Shown here in pieces: positions 1 through 9,447 of a stretch of 22,083 nt of DNA. Position 1 is the stretch's first letter; each line of letters begins with the position of its first letter. The stretch lies in IMG/VR virus record IMGVR_UViG_3300021185_001695, positions 1-22,083 of that record; one strand, 5' to 3'. The notes beneath the pieces are model-generated. The model worked only from the letters and a program-made list of their open reading frames with translations, searched no databases and was not told the DNA's origin. Origin of the DNA: a virus. The translations under genes and the position numbers were made by a program.

Positions 1-941
1 TCCATCTCTCTGAGTTTAGATCCTGCCCATCTAAGACCAGCTTTACCTCCCCAAAGTAGGTAGGAAATTGTGCCACATGCAGAAGAGTCACTTTCATCAT
101 AGTACTCATCTGCTCTGGAGAGATAGCTAAACATTCTTTTTATGGTTTCTACACTAACAGGCTTGCCCTGTGCGAGTTGAGTTGCTCTGACTTTGCCAAC
201 CTGGGTTGCACATTTGTTGCCATTTTTCTCATTTAGCTCTATGCCTCTTTTGGCATTGTTTTTCACTCCAGAAGGATAGTCTGAAAAAGACTCCATATTG
301 TACTTTTTCTTCTTCTTTTTCTTTTTGCCATAGCCTAGCATGTCTTTGACCTCTGACATCATGAACTCAGCCTCCTGGTTTTCCATTTCAGCAAGCTTCT
401 CATCAATTGTTTTGTCTTTAGGTCTCTGAGTTGCCTTTTCAGACATAAAAGCCTCTATTGAGAATCCTTTGACTTTCTTAGTTTTGATATAATTTTCCCA
501 GATGTCATCATCATTGACTTTCATAGAGACCATCCATGTCCCCTCTGGGAGGTCCATACCATAGTGAGCAGACTTGTCTTTGTCTTTATTCTCTATTATC
601 CAGGACTCAACAACTGTCATTCCCTCAAGCTTGTATTTATGCTCTAGAGTAGAGTTTGACTGATTGCCATTGACAAAAAACATTTCTGATGCTTTTCTGA
701 CTGTATCTTTGTTAAAAAAGATATAGTATTCCTCATCATCAGACTTTCTGTAGATTGGTCTGTTTGGCACTAAAGCTGCACCCATCAAGATTCTTTTTTC
801 TTGATCTATTTGTGCAAATTTTACCTCCTGGCTTTTCAAAGCAATCCATTCCTCTTCAATGGCAGGGTTTTCTACTAGACTCAGAGCTGACACTCCAATG
901 TCATCATTCTCTTCATCCAAGATTAGTTCTACTATTTTCAT
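1..941 (-). CDS. XkdF-like prohead (capsid maturation) serine protease, C-terminus cut by window edge
   Basis: About 313 residues are visible; the end runs off the left edge. The N-terminus (MKIVELILDEEN, then SALSLVENPAIEEEW) and the later segments LEHKY, GTWMVSMKVND and VKGFSIEAF match the pattern I know from XkdF-like phage serine proteases, which cleave scaffold or capsid precursors during head maturation. The His of LEHKY and the Ser of GFSIE are plausible catalytic residues. After about residue 210 comes an eight-lysine run, then a second segment (YPSGVKNNAKRGIELNEK ... RMFSYLSRADEYY ... CGTISYLLWGGKAGLRW) found behind several phage proteases and of unclear role. ATG start at 941, two bases after the tape measure stop, so co-transcribed with it. 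Family call is from memory; moderate to good confidence. Confidence 0.75.
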   Translation of the reverse strand, partial: MKIVELILDEENDDIGVSALSLVENPAIEEEWIALKSQEVKFAQIDQEKRILMGAALVPNRPIYRKSDDEEYYIFFNKDTVRKASEMFFVNGNQSNSTLEHKYKLEGMTVVESWIIENKDKDKSAHYGMDLPEGTWMVSMKVNDDDIWENYIKTKKVKGFSIEAFMSEKATQRPKDKTIDEKLAEMENQEAEFMMSEVKDMLGYGKKKKKKKKYNMESFSDYPSGVKNNAKRGIELNEKNGNKCATQVGKVRATQLAQGKPVSVETIKRMFSYLSRADEYYDESDSSACGTISYLLWGGKAGLRWAGSKLREM

Positions 942-943
942 AA

Positions 944-2719
944 TTATCCTATTTTAGCTGTTTCAATTATATTTCGATCTAAAGCCTGGGCTGATGACAC
1001 ATCTGATGAGGTCACAAAGGCTTTTATTGGTCTCTGGTTTTGTCCATTTAGTGCTTCAGCAATCTGATTCTGTGCTGATGATCCTACAATGTTGAATGAT
1101 GGAGTCCTGGAAGCAGGAGCAGAAACACCACCACCACCAGCAGATCCTGCTGCAGATTTTGCTCCAGAGATTGCTGATTTGATTGACATCATTATTCCTG
1201 CAGCCTGCAATCCATAAGCAATAAGCATCGGAATGTTTTGAGGAAATCCAACTTTTGCTGTTTGTGCTGTACCTTCTGCAACTGCTGCTGATGATCTTGC
1301 TGCAACTAAAGCTGAAAAAGTGAGTGTCTTTTTGGCTTCCTCTACTAATTCAATTGCATTCATCACTTGCTTTGCTACAAGAGCAGCCTTTCCAGCTTTT
1401 GTCTCAGCTCCAAAGAGTGCAATTGCCTGGTCTGCTGCTGAATGTTTAGCTGCTGAGATCATGTCTATTTGTCTCTGCTCTTCTGTTGCAATTCTAGTAT
1501 TTCTGTCCTCTTGTGCTTTGTCTGAAATTTCTTTGTCTTTTGCTGCCTGGTCCTCTCTGACTTTTTTATCTGCAGCAGCTTTGTCATCTCTAGCTTTGTT
1601 GTCTGCTGCTTCTTTGTCTGCAATTGCTTTGATTGCTGCAGCCTCTTCTGCTTTTAATGCAATGATCTGTCCTGTGACTTCTTTTGCCTTTGTGAGCTTT
1701 GCAGTTTCTAATTGAATGAGTGCAGCTTTTAGCTCCTCCTCTTCAATCATGTCCTCCTTTGTAGATTTGGACAATGTGTTCTCAAGAGTCTTTGCTTCTG
1801 ATCTAAGCCTGGCTGCTTCAATCTCCTGGTTTGTAATTTTCTCTTCCAGAGCTGCAGCCTCCTGGAGGAATCCGATTCTTTGCTGTGTTGTAAAATTCTC
1901 CTTGTCAATTGCCTGTTCTAAAAGTGCAGCTCTGTCCCTATCTGCTTTGGCTCTATCTACAATCAATGCTCTTTCAGCCTTGTCTGCTTTAGCTCTGAGG
2001 TCTGCAACCTTTTGTGCTGATTTTGCATCAGCAGCAATTTCTTTGCCTAGCTCTTTTGTTGCATCAATTGTTTTCTTTATGCCATCAACAAGAGCTTCTG
2101 TTGCAATGACTGCAGGGTTGATTGCTCTGTTTATTTCTAGAAATCCTGTTCCTGCATCATCTAAAGCTCCTTTGAAATCTCCATCAAAAAGCTTTTGAAA
2201 AGCAGATCCTAAAAGTCCAAGTCCTCCCAGGAGCTGATCTATTTTTTTGACTACAAAATCATTGATTGACTTGCTAAAGTTTTTGAATGATTCTATAGGA
2301 TTTGTGAATGTCTCAATAATTCCCATCCCTAGATCAGAGAGCTTGTCTGTGAGGTTGCCTAGAACAGAGCCTATCACACCCATAATCTTTGCAAACTTGT
2401 TCTGACCTTCTTCAGAATCCTGGAAAGCTTGAGCAACTGCTCCTATTGCAATTGCAATTGCACCTATTCCAGAAGTTAAAAGCACACCTTTAAGGGTTCT
2501 GAAACCTTTTGTGACATTTCTAAGTGTCCCTAAAAGTCCTTTAAACCCAGAAACAGCTCCTCCTGTGACAGTGTCAAGCTGGTTTCCCATTTCTGAGACA
2601 TCAGTTGATGCTTCTTTTGACTTTTGTGATGTTTCTTTTAAACTATCATTGACAGCATCAACATTTTTGACAGCTCCTTTACTGTCAACATTCAATTTCA
2701 TGTTTACTTCCTGGCTCAT
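944..2719 (-). CDS. Tail tape measure protein
   Basis: 591 residues. The tape measure sets tail length and is ejected during DNA delivery. The N-terminus (about 1-75) is polar and helical. A hydrophobic stretch around residues 79-99 (SGIGAIAIAIGAVAQAF) and a Gly/Leu-rich segment near 160-190 could insert in a membrane. Residues about 225-440 are a long Ala/Lys/Glu heptad-like coiled coil (repeated KAxADK-type blocks), followed by an Ala/Gly-rich C-terminal region with a GGGG linker. This layout is typical of tape measures; at about 1.5 A per residue it predicts a tail near 90 nm. The start overlaps the stop of the upstream 47-residue gene by ATGA. Long antisense frames opposite this gene are shadows of its repetitive composition. 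Confidence 0.85.
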   Translation of the reverse strand: MSQEVNMKLNVDSKGAVKNVDAVNDSLKETSQKSKEASTDVSEMGNQLDTVTGGAVSGFKGLLGTLRNVTKGFRTLKGVLLTSGIGAIAIAIGAVAQAFQDSEEGQNKFAKIMGVIGSVLGNLTDKLSDLGMGIIETFTNPIESFKNFSKSINDFVVKKIDQLLGGLGLLGSAFQKLFDGDFKGALDDAGTGFLEINRAINPAVIATEALVDGIKKTIDATKELGKEIAADAKSAQKVADLRAKADKAERALIVDRAKADRDRAALLEQAIDKENFTTQQRIGFLQEAAALEEKITNQEIEAARLRSEAKTLENTLSKSTKEDMIEEEELKAALIQLETAKLTKAKEVTGQIIALKAEEAAAIKAIADKEAADNKARDDKAAADKKVREDQAAKDKEISDKAQEDRNTRIATEEQRQIDMISAAKHSAADQAIALFGAETKAGKAALVAKQVMNAIELVEEAKKTLTFSALVAARSSAAVAEGTAQTAKVGFPQNIPMLIAYGLQAAGIMMSIKSAISGAKSAAGSAGGGGVSAPASRTPSFNIVGSSAQNQIAEALNGQNQRPIKAFVTSSDVSSAQALDRNIIETAKIG

Positions 2720-2859
2720 AGCTTGTACTTAATTAGTTTTAATCCTTCTTTGATAGACTCTGGCATCTTGTTTCTACCTAATGCAATCTTCTCCAGGTCT
2801 CCTAGACCCCTGTGATCATGTTTCAATATATCCAGCATATCAATAATGTTTTTAATCAT
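2716..2859 (-). CDS. Small tail-module protein of 47 residues, function unknown
   Basis: A short ORF starting MIKNIIDMLDILKHDHRG and ending LIKYKL. Its ATG overlaps the stop of the 1168-residue gene by ATGA (2856-2859), and its TGA overlaps the ATG of the tape measure by ATGA (2716-2719). This double stop-start coupling argues strongly that it is translated. It is charged, probably helical, with no Cys and no membrane segment. Lying directly before the tape measure it could be a small tail chaperone or tail-tip accessory, but nothing in the sequence fixes a function. Confidence 0.75.
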   Translation of the reverse strand: MIKNIIDMLDILKHDHRGLGDLEKIALGRNKMPESIKEGLKLIKYKL

Positions 2860-5800
2860 TCGCAGTAGTATGTGTCAATTACAATTCCTTTGCTTTTTTG
2901 TAGTGTTAAAAAGCCTCTGACTCTTTTATCTGAGTTTAATAATACAATCACATGGTAGTCATATTGTCTCCAATTTGTTATTGCTGCAGCATTGCTGGCA
3001 AAATTGTTTTGGCTGTTTTGAAATGTTGTTGTCACATCTTGACCCAGAACCTTTGTTGTTCTGATTTGATCTCCTAGCCCTGGATTGATGTCAATTCCAT
3101 CATGTGCAATTTCAAAATCTTCTATTTGATTTACTGCATAGTTTTCATCACATCTGCTGCTGAAACTATGTGCTGAAAGTGGCAGATAGAAAGATGTGTA
3201 TACAAAAGCTTTTGTCAATGGCTCTACAAGGTTGCAATCATAGACAGCAACAACTTCAGCAGATGAAAATTTGACAACTATATACTTGATCACTTTATAA
3301 TAGGCTTTTGAATCTTTTATGAAGTTGTCAAGGTTGTCACCTACAGCCAGAGCAAAATAGTCTGTGCTTCCATATATAGAGATGAAAGAATCTGTGCCTC
3401 CTCCATAATTTGGGACACCTCCTGGAGCTTTCCTAGAGATTAAATCACCCACTACAGGATAGAGACCAGAAGATCCATTGTGAAAATAGTTTGCATTTGA
3501 AACAGCATATTCACCACAAAAAGCACTGTGATAGACTGTGTAAGTGTTCGCCTCTATTTGTGCCTTTGTAGGGATTGAACTATATCCAGCAGAACCAATT
3601 CCAGCATGGATTCCAAAACCTGGAATTCTTGCAGTTGATGAGCTTGTTCCTGGAGCAGGGTTTGTGCTTATTGTGTGAATCCCTGTTATTGTGTTTTTAT
3701 CTGTATCATAGTCTGGACTGACATTTGTCTTTGCATAAAACCTAGCATGCTTTGTTGCTGGATGTGTCAATCCTGTGACTTTTGCCTCTTTGATTCTAGG
3801 TGAGGCAGTCATGTCTAGAGGAGATCCAGCTCCTAGAAAGACATTGTCTTTGTTGACCATAATGAGCTGAACTCCTGCTGCTGTTTTTAAGGTATCAATA
3901 TCATTAGTTGCTGAGAGTGTAGAAATTGAATCAGCAATTAAAAAACCATATTCATCGACATTTTCTTGCTCACATAGTTTCCCTCCTTCAGTGATCTCAA
4001 ATTTGAATGTTGCTTCTGTGTTAGATCCAAAAGATGTAATATAGGACAATGTAGGAGCTGTCACCTCACAGGGAGTCACATTGATAGAGCTAGGCACATT
4101 TTGAAGGATCGGTGCTGGTGTGCTATCAATCAGAGCTGGCTGTGTGAATCCATTGTTTTGACCTCCAGAGTTGTCTATTGTGAATTGACTATTGTCAACA
4201 GTGATGTCAATATTTGAGATATCTATTGGAACTCCAAAGATTGTAATTGGTGAGGTAAGCGTATCAACAACAGATGCAAACTTTGTAGATCTTAAAATGT
4301 TGACCAGCTCCAGCTCACTCTTTCCTGTATCAAAGTTTGTAGTGATGCTGTTTATTCTGTAAATCTTGTCAAAGATTCTGAGGTCATCATTTAGACTCAG
4401 CTCCTCAGTGATGCTCATAGGCAGCTCTGCAGTGAGTTTTGTGATTCTTTTTCTCTCATCAAATAAGTCTTTGATATAGCTCTCATAGTAAGTTTTAAAA
4501 AGTGTTTTTTCATTGCTCACTAGGGCATACTCATCAACTTCAGCATGGAAATTGATTGATTGTGACATGCCTTCCTCTACATAATCAGAGAAAACAGAAA
4601 CAGAATTTGATGGCATATAGGGTGAGTTGATCATGACCTTTGTGCCTCCTAGATTCCTCACACTTATAGAACTGATTGTCTGAATAGGATAGAACAGCAG
4701 AGGCATCTCTGCGCTCTTTTGCTCTTTTTCATCAACATGCCAACCCCATTGGACCTTTGTCAGATCTCCTGTGTTTAGATCATTAAGCCTTTCAAAGAGC
4801 ATGTGTTCAAAAGGCAGCTTGACCTCATAGGTCTCACCCTCAAACTTATCTTTTTTGCCATTAGTTAAAAAGTAGCTGTCCTCATTGTAGTTTGTTTGTC
4901 CCCAGGGTCTGTTGTTTATGCTGTTAAAATTAGAAGCCAGGAATGTTTTTGTCCCTTCATATCCTAGATTGACTTGTCTGTAGGGAATAGGTGAATCAAC
5001 CTGGCTCTTTGTAGAGTCAACATAGGGAGTGATGTCCCAGAGTTTTGTGGAGCTGGCATAGTAATCATCAAGAGTCTGGACCACAATGACATCATCATCA
5101 TTGATGTAGGCAATGAGATTGAACATTTTAAATAGTCCCTGGAGCAGATCAATGACTTTCATCTCTGGAAGGTTAATAGGTACACTAAAATGTGCATCTG
5201 TAATTGTTGTCATTGATGCAACAAGTTTGCAGTCTCTTTTGCCTCCTAGCAAAGCATTGTTTTGTCTTTGCACAAAGACCTCCAGGTCAAATGTAGTTGC
5301 AGCAGAGGTCTCTATGAAAACAGAAAACTGACCATTGTCAACTTCTATGAAATCATTTGTTTGACTCACAGCTGTTCCATTTTTTGTGTCACCTTTTAGG
5401 CTGTCAAATCTTCTGAACTCCTCTCCATTTTTATGGATCACTAGATTGTAGGTTGCTGTGTCATCTCCAGGATCAACTGTGAATTCCAGATTGTATTGGA
5501 TGTTCTTTTTTGTGTTGTTTATTGCAAAATTGTTGTGTCTGATTACTAGCTCATCTTGAGCTGTTCCAACAAGACCAAAACTTTTGAACTGTTTTGATTT
5601 TTGTTGATCCTCAAACAGACCTCCACTCTTTGTATGCAGCCAGAGATATAGATTATTGTAGGGGAGATTTGTGTTAGTAAAGAAATCATCTGAGAATTCC
5701 AGGTCATAGTGCAGCTCTATTGCTTTTATTATTGCATCTATTTTGATTGCTGGCTTTAGCTGTGAAAACAAAACTCCATTGTTGTCTATTCCTGCAGATG

Positions 5801-6362
5801 GATAGATGTTGTTGTTTTCGCTTGCAGAGGAGTCATAGATCAGCCTGTTTGTGTGAGTGATCAGTGGAAAAATCACAGCGTTCTCAATCTGGTCTGAGCC
5901 TATATTGTTATCTAAGCCATCAGTCATGTAGGCTGTGATGTTTGTGTCATTGTAGGGAAAATCAAAGGCACTCAATTCAGTCAGAGCTGAGATCTTGTCA
6001 TCTCCCAGGACATCAGTCAGTCTGATTGTGTCTCCAAAGAATGTGAGCTTGTAGCTTTCTGGTTTGTTGTTTTTAAGATTAACACCTTCAAATCTGACTT
6101 TCCCTTTTTTAAATGGCTTATAGTTTAAATGAAGATCAGCAACCTTTTTGATTTTAGCATTATATCCATCAATGAAATAGTTGTAAAAATGTTTGAAGAT
6201 CTTATTGTTGTTTTTGCTCGCTGGAACTGTGAAGCTCCTGGAGTAATCTGTCAAAACTGCATCAATCTTTTTTACATCTGTGATGTTTTGTGTCAAAGTG
6301 ATTGACTCATCTTTGAACATCTCAACTTCTTTTCCCTCAATATAGAGCTGTAGTTTTAGCAT
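2856..6362 (-). CDS. Large tail-tip / host-contact virion protein
   Basis: 1168 residues, the largest gene here. The N-terminus (LQLYIEGKEVEMF ... DVKKIDAVLTDYSRSFTVPAS ... NNKIFKHFYNYFIDGYN) resembles a conserved structural protein of flavobacterial siphophages. Residues to about 700 look like a beta-rich tail hub or baseplate-type body. Around 760-930 there is a Pro/Thr-rich linker followed by a fibronectin-like segment (containing TFKFEITEGGK and EYGFLIADS). The last 240 residues are Gly/Ser/Tyr-rich and have features of a receptor-binding tip. It lies between another structural gene (abutting, TAA then ATG) and the tape measure, a usual place for tail-tip proteins, although here it precedes rather than follows the tape measure. 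The exact tail role is inferred. Confidence 0.6.
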   Translation of the reverse strand: MLKLQLYIEGKEVEMFKDESITLTQNITDVKKIDAVLTDYSRSFTVPASKNNNKIFKHFYNYFIDGYNAKIKKVADLHLNYKPFKKGKVRFEGVNLKNNKPESYKLTFFGDTIRLTDVLGDDKISALTELSAFDFPYNDTNITAYMTDGLDNNIGSDQIENAVIFPLITHTNRLIYDSSASENNNIYPSAGIDNNGVLFSQLKPAIKIDAIIKAIELHYDLEFSDDFFTNTNLPYNNLYLWLHTKSGGLFEDQQKSKQFKSFGLVGTAQDELVIRHNNFAINNTKKNIQYNLEFTVDPGDDTATYNLVIHKNGEEFRRFDSLKGDTKNGTAVSQTNDFIEVDNGQFSVFIETSAATTFDLEVFVQRQNNALLGGKRDCKLVASMTTITDAHFSVPINLPEMKVIDLLQGLFKMFNLIAYINDDDVIVVQTLDDYYASSTKLWDITPYVDSTKSQVDSPIPYRQVNLGYEGTKTFLASNFNSINNRPWGQTNYNEDSYFLTNGKKDKFEGETYEVKLPFEHMLFERLNDLNTGDLTKVQWGWHVDEKEQKSAEMPLLFYPIQTISSISVRNLGGTKVMINSPYMPSNSVSVFSDYVEEGMSQSINFHAEVDEYALVSNEKTLFKTYYESYIKDLFDERKRITKLTAELPMSITEELSLNDDLRIFDKIYRINSITTNFDTGKSELELVNILRSTKFASVVDTLTSPITIFGVPIDISNIDITVDNSQFTIDNSGGQNNGFTQPALIDSTPAPILQNVPSSINVTPCEVTAPTLSYITSFGSNTEATFKFEITEGGKLCEQENVDEYGFLIADSISTLSATNDIDTLKTAAGVQLIMVNKDNVFLGAGSPLDMTASPRIKEAKVTGLTHPATKHARFYAKTNVSPDYDTDKNTITGIHTISTNPAPGTSSSTARIPGFGIHAGIGSAGYSSIPTKAQIEANTYTVYHSAFCGEYAVSNANYFHNGSSGLYPVVGDLISRKAPGGVPNYGGGTDSFISIYGSTDYFALAVGDNLDNFIKDSKAYYKVIKYIVVKFSSAEVVAVYDCNLVEPLTKAFVYTSFYLPLSAHSFSSRCDENYAVNQIEDFEIAHDGIDINPGLGDQIRTTKVLGQDVTTTFQNSQNNFASNAAAITNWRQYDYHVIVLLNSDKRVRGFLTLQKSKGIVIDTYYCE

Positions 6363-7349
6363 TTATCTGATGTTGTTTATTTTGTCAAAAGCAAATTCAA
6401 ACTCAAGAGTGTAGTTGATCATCTTGTCATTTAGATGTGTTTTGTGAGTCATGCTTTTTGTGAGTGGTAAAATTGGAAGAGTCTTTCCTTGATGTCTGAT
6501 GTAAATGTTCTCACTTAAAAGCAGCTCCTCAATTGTTGAGTTCATGTTTTCTTTAATAAAGCCTGTATTGACTGTCAGCTTTTTTGTTGCATTCACATTT
6601 GTGATCTGCTTTTGTGCTGCTGAAGTGCTATAGTTTAAACTTGATCTACTTACTGTGTTTGCTTTGTAGCTCTCAGAGACCACATCAAAGCTTTCTATTG
6701 ACTTCTTAAACACATGAAGGTCCTGGAATGCTCCATATTGATTAACAAAGCTCAATTTGTAGCTTGTAAACTTTGGCTCACAGATGTTTGTCACTGTGAT
6801 TGTTTTCAGAAGTGTAGTGTCATCAGTGTCATAGACTTTTATCTGACTAGAGTCAGCAGGAATTGTCACATACTGAATCTTTTGATTACTGTTTCCAGAA
6901 TCTGTGATCTGTGTGTCTGTGCTGTCAATCCTTACTTTGCCAACTCCCTCTGAAAAGATTGGAAGCTTTCCTGGTGTCCCCTCTGGGAGATAGATGTTGT
7001 CAGAAGTGATCAGTGCGTTCCTGGAAAGCTCTGGATTGATTTCATCCTCAAAATAGCCATATCCATCAACTGCTAGATAGTTGAAGATTCCTGGATTGCT
7101 ATGATCTAGTAAATCTCCCTGGAGGTCTTTGTAGTAAACAACAGCAGAAACCCATTTTGCATGACATTGATAGTCATCATTGAATGTGATTTCAAGGTGA
7201 TCTCTGACAAGCTCTCCTATCTCCAGGACAATGTTGTTTTCAGTTCCTAGTCTTTCTTTGTTGATTGTGTACTTCAAGTCTGCTGCTGAATATGAGCCAA
7301 CAGTTCCAGAGTAGATGTAGAGTTGCAATTGAATTGATCCTAATGCCAT
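6363..7349 (-). CDS. Phage structural protein, probable tail component
   Basis: 328 residues, start MALGSIQLQLYIYSG, beta-rich with no signal peptide or membrane helix. The segment FVNQYGAFQDLHVFKKS around residues 205-221 is a motif I associate with a conserved structural protein of Bacteroidota phages. The first half contains ELVRDHLEI and an acidic loop. Its stop abuts the ATG of the 1168-residue tail protein, and the gap from the preceding gene is only 11 bases with an A/T-rich leader (AAAAATATAAAAA before ATG) in place of a Shine-Dalgarno. It is probably a tail-tip or distal-tail component, but a minor tail or adaptor role is equally possible. Confidence 0.5.
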   Translation of the reverse strand: MALGSIQLQLYIYSGTVGSYSAADLKYTINKERLGTENNIVLEIGELVRDHLEITFNDDYQCHAKWVSAVVYYKDLQGDLLDHSNPGIFNYLAVDGYGYFEDEINPELSRNALITSDNIYLPEGTPGKLPIFSEGVGKVRIDSTDTQITDSGNSNQKIQYVTIPADSSQIKVYDTDDTTLLKTITVTNICEPKFTSYKLSFVNQYGAFQDLHVFKKSIESFDVVSESYKANTVSRSSLNYSTSAAQKQITNVNATKKLTVNTGFIKENMNSTIEELLLSENIYIRHQGKTLPILPLTKSMTHKTHLNDKMINYTLEFEFAFDKINNIR

Positions 7350-7360
7350 TTTTTATATTT

Positions 7361-8884
7361 TTAAAGTTGACCTCCTTTTCCTTTTCCTGCTCCAGATCCA
7401 TAGTCAACACCATCTGGAGGACAGTCCCAAACTGCAACATCTCTGACAATTCCTTCATCATCAATCTGCCACATCCTAAAGTTTCCTGTGTTTGTGCCTA
7501 TAGAAGTTTTGTTTGTGCTTACTGCATAGTAAAAATTGCCTCCTAACATTGGAGCATTGTTTAGACAAACTTGTTTTCCTAGAGCATTCGTGATTGATGT
7601 TGCAGGAGTGGTGACTGATTTAGAGACATTCCATGTTCCTGGACAGTAGCCATCAATTTCTGTCATTGCTGTTGCTAGATAGAAAGTGTTTGATCCACAT
7701 TGATTTGCTTTTGCTGGCTGGTTTATGTTTACAGGACAGGATATTGTTCCAGAGTTGCTGTACCCTCCAGGAACTGTCACAGTAAATGTCACTGTCCTGG
7801 CAGTGTCACTTGATACTTCTGGAAACTTTCCATTGCTGAAACCAGTGTTTGTTGATGTGTGTGCTGTGATAGATCCTAGAGCTGCTGATCCATAGTCTAC
7901 AATCCCAGACTGTGAAATTCTTTGCCCAGATAGATTTGCAGTTGAGCATGTGAACTCTGGATTTGCTGCTTGCTGCTCAAAGTCTTTTGAACATTTCACA
8001 GTTGATCCTGCATTTGTATATCCTCCTGGAACTGTTAAATCAAAAAACAGAGTCACTGTTCTGTTTGATCCTGTAGTGTTTGCAGAATAGCTTGAAATTG
8101 TTGAGCCATTAGCTGTCTCTCTGATAGATCCTACAGCAGCAACTGAGTTTGGCTTTGTAATGACTCCAGCTTGAGTGATTCCTCCTCCAGAGAAAGCTGC
8201 ATCTCCACATGCAAAAGCAACTCCTCCTGGAACACTAACAGTCACAGCAATTGATTGTGATGCTGTACAAGTTCCAGACTGTCCATCAGTTGCAGAAACA
8301 ATCACATTTGTTGATCCTCCTATGTTGTTTGAAAATATTGTGAGCGTGCTTCCAGAGACAGAGGCATTCACTAGAGTTTGATTTGCAACATAAACACTGT
8401 AGTTTGAAATAGCATTTGATCCTGCTGTAAAGTAGCTGCTCAGATTCACTGTGTCTGAGTCTCCTCCAGAGTCAATTGACACTGCTGGAATTGATCCATT
8501 TGTTGTTGGTCCTCCAGAACATGTCACAGGAGGATCTGATGGAGTTGGCTGTGTTACAATCAGAGCTGGCTGCTCAATTGTTCTTTCACAATCAATGTAG
8601 GCATCTGCTGTGTTTGAATAGCCTCCAGGAATAGAAATTCTAATAGTTAAATCTCTGTCAGTTGCTGTTGATACTGTAGAGAATTTGTCATTGCTGAAAT
8701 CTGAGTCAGATGATGTGATTGACAAAATAGTTCCTAGAGCAGTTGTGGCTTGACTGATTTGCCCTTGTTGATCTATTGATAAATTTTGAATCTCTGCAAC
8801 ATCACAATTGAATAGTGGAGTAGGTGCTACAGGCTCAGTCAAGTTCAAATAGAATGGACTTCTAACATTAATTTTTGTACTCAT
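7361..8884 (-). CDS. Cys-rich virion protein with three repeats and an Ig/cadherin-like domain, probable adhesin
   Basis: 507 residues. Three related blocks of about 80 residues lie at roughly 25-107, 224-307 and 311-391; each starts with F-x-C, contains a Q-x-G-x-I/alanine-GSI segment and ends in (I/V)PGGY(S/T)N ... C ... Q(P/Q)A. Between blocks 1 and 2 (about 125-218) is a cadherin/dystroglycan-like Ig fold (DTVNLSSYFTAGSN ... NIGGSTNVIVSATDGQSG). The C-terminal 110 residues contain further Cys and end in a Gly/Lys tail (GSGAGKGKGGQL). The N-terminus MSTKINVRSPFYLNL is typical of a Bacteroidota phage structural protein. Likely role: decoration or host-surface adhesion. Block 2 is the most diverged. 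Start overlaps nothing upstream; its ATG overlaps the TGA of the next upstream gene (ATGA). Confidence 0.55.
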   Translation of the reverse strand: MSTKINVRSPFYLNLTEPVAPTPLFNCDVAEIQNLSIDQQGQISQATTALGTILSITSSDSDFSNDKFSTVSTATDRDLTIRISIPGGYSNTADAYIDCERTIEQPALIVTQPTPSDPPVTCSGGPTTNGSIPAVSIDSGGDSDTVNLSSYFTAGSNAISNYSVYVANQTLVNASVSGSTLTIFSNNIGGSTNVIVSATDGQSGTCTASQSIAVTVSVPGGVAFACGDAAFSGGGITQAGVITKPNSVAAVGSIRETANGSTISSYSANTTGSNRTVTLFFDLTVPGGYTNAGSTVKCSKDFEQQAANPEFTCSTANLSGQRISQSGIVDYGSAALGSITAHTSTNTGFSNGKFPEVSSDTARTVTFTVTVPGGYSNSGTISCPVNINQPAKANQCGSNTFYLATAMTEIDGYCPGTWNVSKSVTTPATSITNALGKQVCLNNAPMLGGNFYYAVSTNKTSIGTNTGNFRMWQIDDEGIVRDVAVWDCPPDGVDYGSGAGKGKGGQL

Positions 8885-9447
8885 TTTTCTGCTGTTGTTT
8901 TTAGTCTCTGCTCAATATCCAGAGCAAAGCTTTGTTTGATGTCTTTAGGGAGCTGCTTAAATGCTATTGTAAAAGGAGTTGTAAAAAACAGACTAGGCTT
9001 GATCCCAGATAAGTAGATGCTTCTAGTAATCAGAAACACCAGGCTCTTTCTTTTTGCAAATCTTCCTTGATCATCTCTTGTTCCTGGAATGCCTTTTCTG
9101 ACTACCCAGGAGTCAATTGCATCTCTGAGCCTTCCATTGCCTTTGTACTTACCAGATCCAAACTTGTAGGGACTTCTAGGAGCTTGTTGCTTTCCTCTTC
9201 TCTTTGCTCCTTTAGGAAGCTTTCCAGGATTTGCTCCCTGGACTCCAAGATCTACAAAGTTGGCATAATCCTCTGCATAAAATTCAAGCTCTATGATGCC
9301 CTTTGTTGTGTCAATCTTTGGCTCACTATAATCCAGAGATTTAGCAAGCTTAGAATCGCTCTTGAGCTTTCTTCTAGATTTAGAGACAACTGTCTTTCCA
9401 AATCTATTGAGTGCTTTCTTTAGTGATTTGAGATCTGTTGCTTCCAT
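8881..9447 (-). CDS. HK97 gp10-like head-tail connection protein
   Basis: 188 residues. The N-terminal half is a basic helical segment; then comes ELEFYAEDYANFVDLGVQG (about 53-71), the tyrosine/valine 'FVDLGV.G' signature of the HK97-gp10-like neck or tail-completion family, followed by a basic Gly/Lys/Pro loop, WVVRKGIPG and a C-terminal ITRSIYLSGIKPSLFFTTPF that also fits the family. These proteins sit at the head-tail interface. The next gene upstream is tail-terminator-like, matching the usual pairing of gp10-like and terminator genes. It overlaps its upstream neighbour by one base (TAATG) and its downstream neighbour by ATGA. Confidence 0.65.
   Translation of the reverse strand: MEATDLKSLKKALNRFGKTVVSKSRRKLKSDSKLAKSLDYSEPKIDTTKGIIELEFYAEDYANFVDLGVQGANPGKLPKGAKRRGKQQAPRSPYKFGSGKYKGNGRLRDAIDSWVVRKGIPGTRDDQGRFAKRKSLVFLITRSIYLSGIKPSLFFTTPFTIAFKQLPKDIKQSFALDIEQRLKTTAEK

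Noticed and set aside
1320-2198. Two long plus-strand frames of 131 and 160 codons opposite the tape measure
   Set aside because: They are antisense to the repetitive Ala/Lys/Glu coiled coil, rich in Ser/Ala/Leu by composition, with no neighbours on that strand.
7240-7546. 74- and 93-codon frames overlapping the 7349/7361 gene junction
   Set aside because: Both are out of frame with the flanking structural genes, low in recognisable pattern and unsupported by coupling.
9067-9423. 118-codon plus-strand frame opposite the HK97 gp10-like gene
   Set aside because: Ser/Leu/Cys-rich composition and full overlap with a well supported gene on the other strand indicate a shadow.
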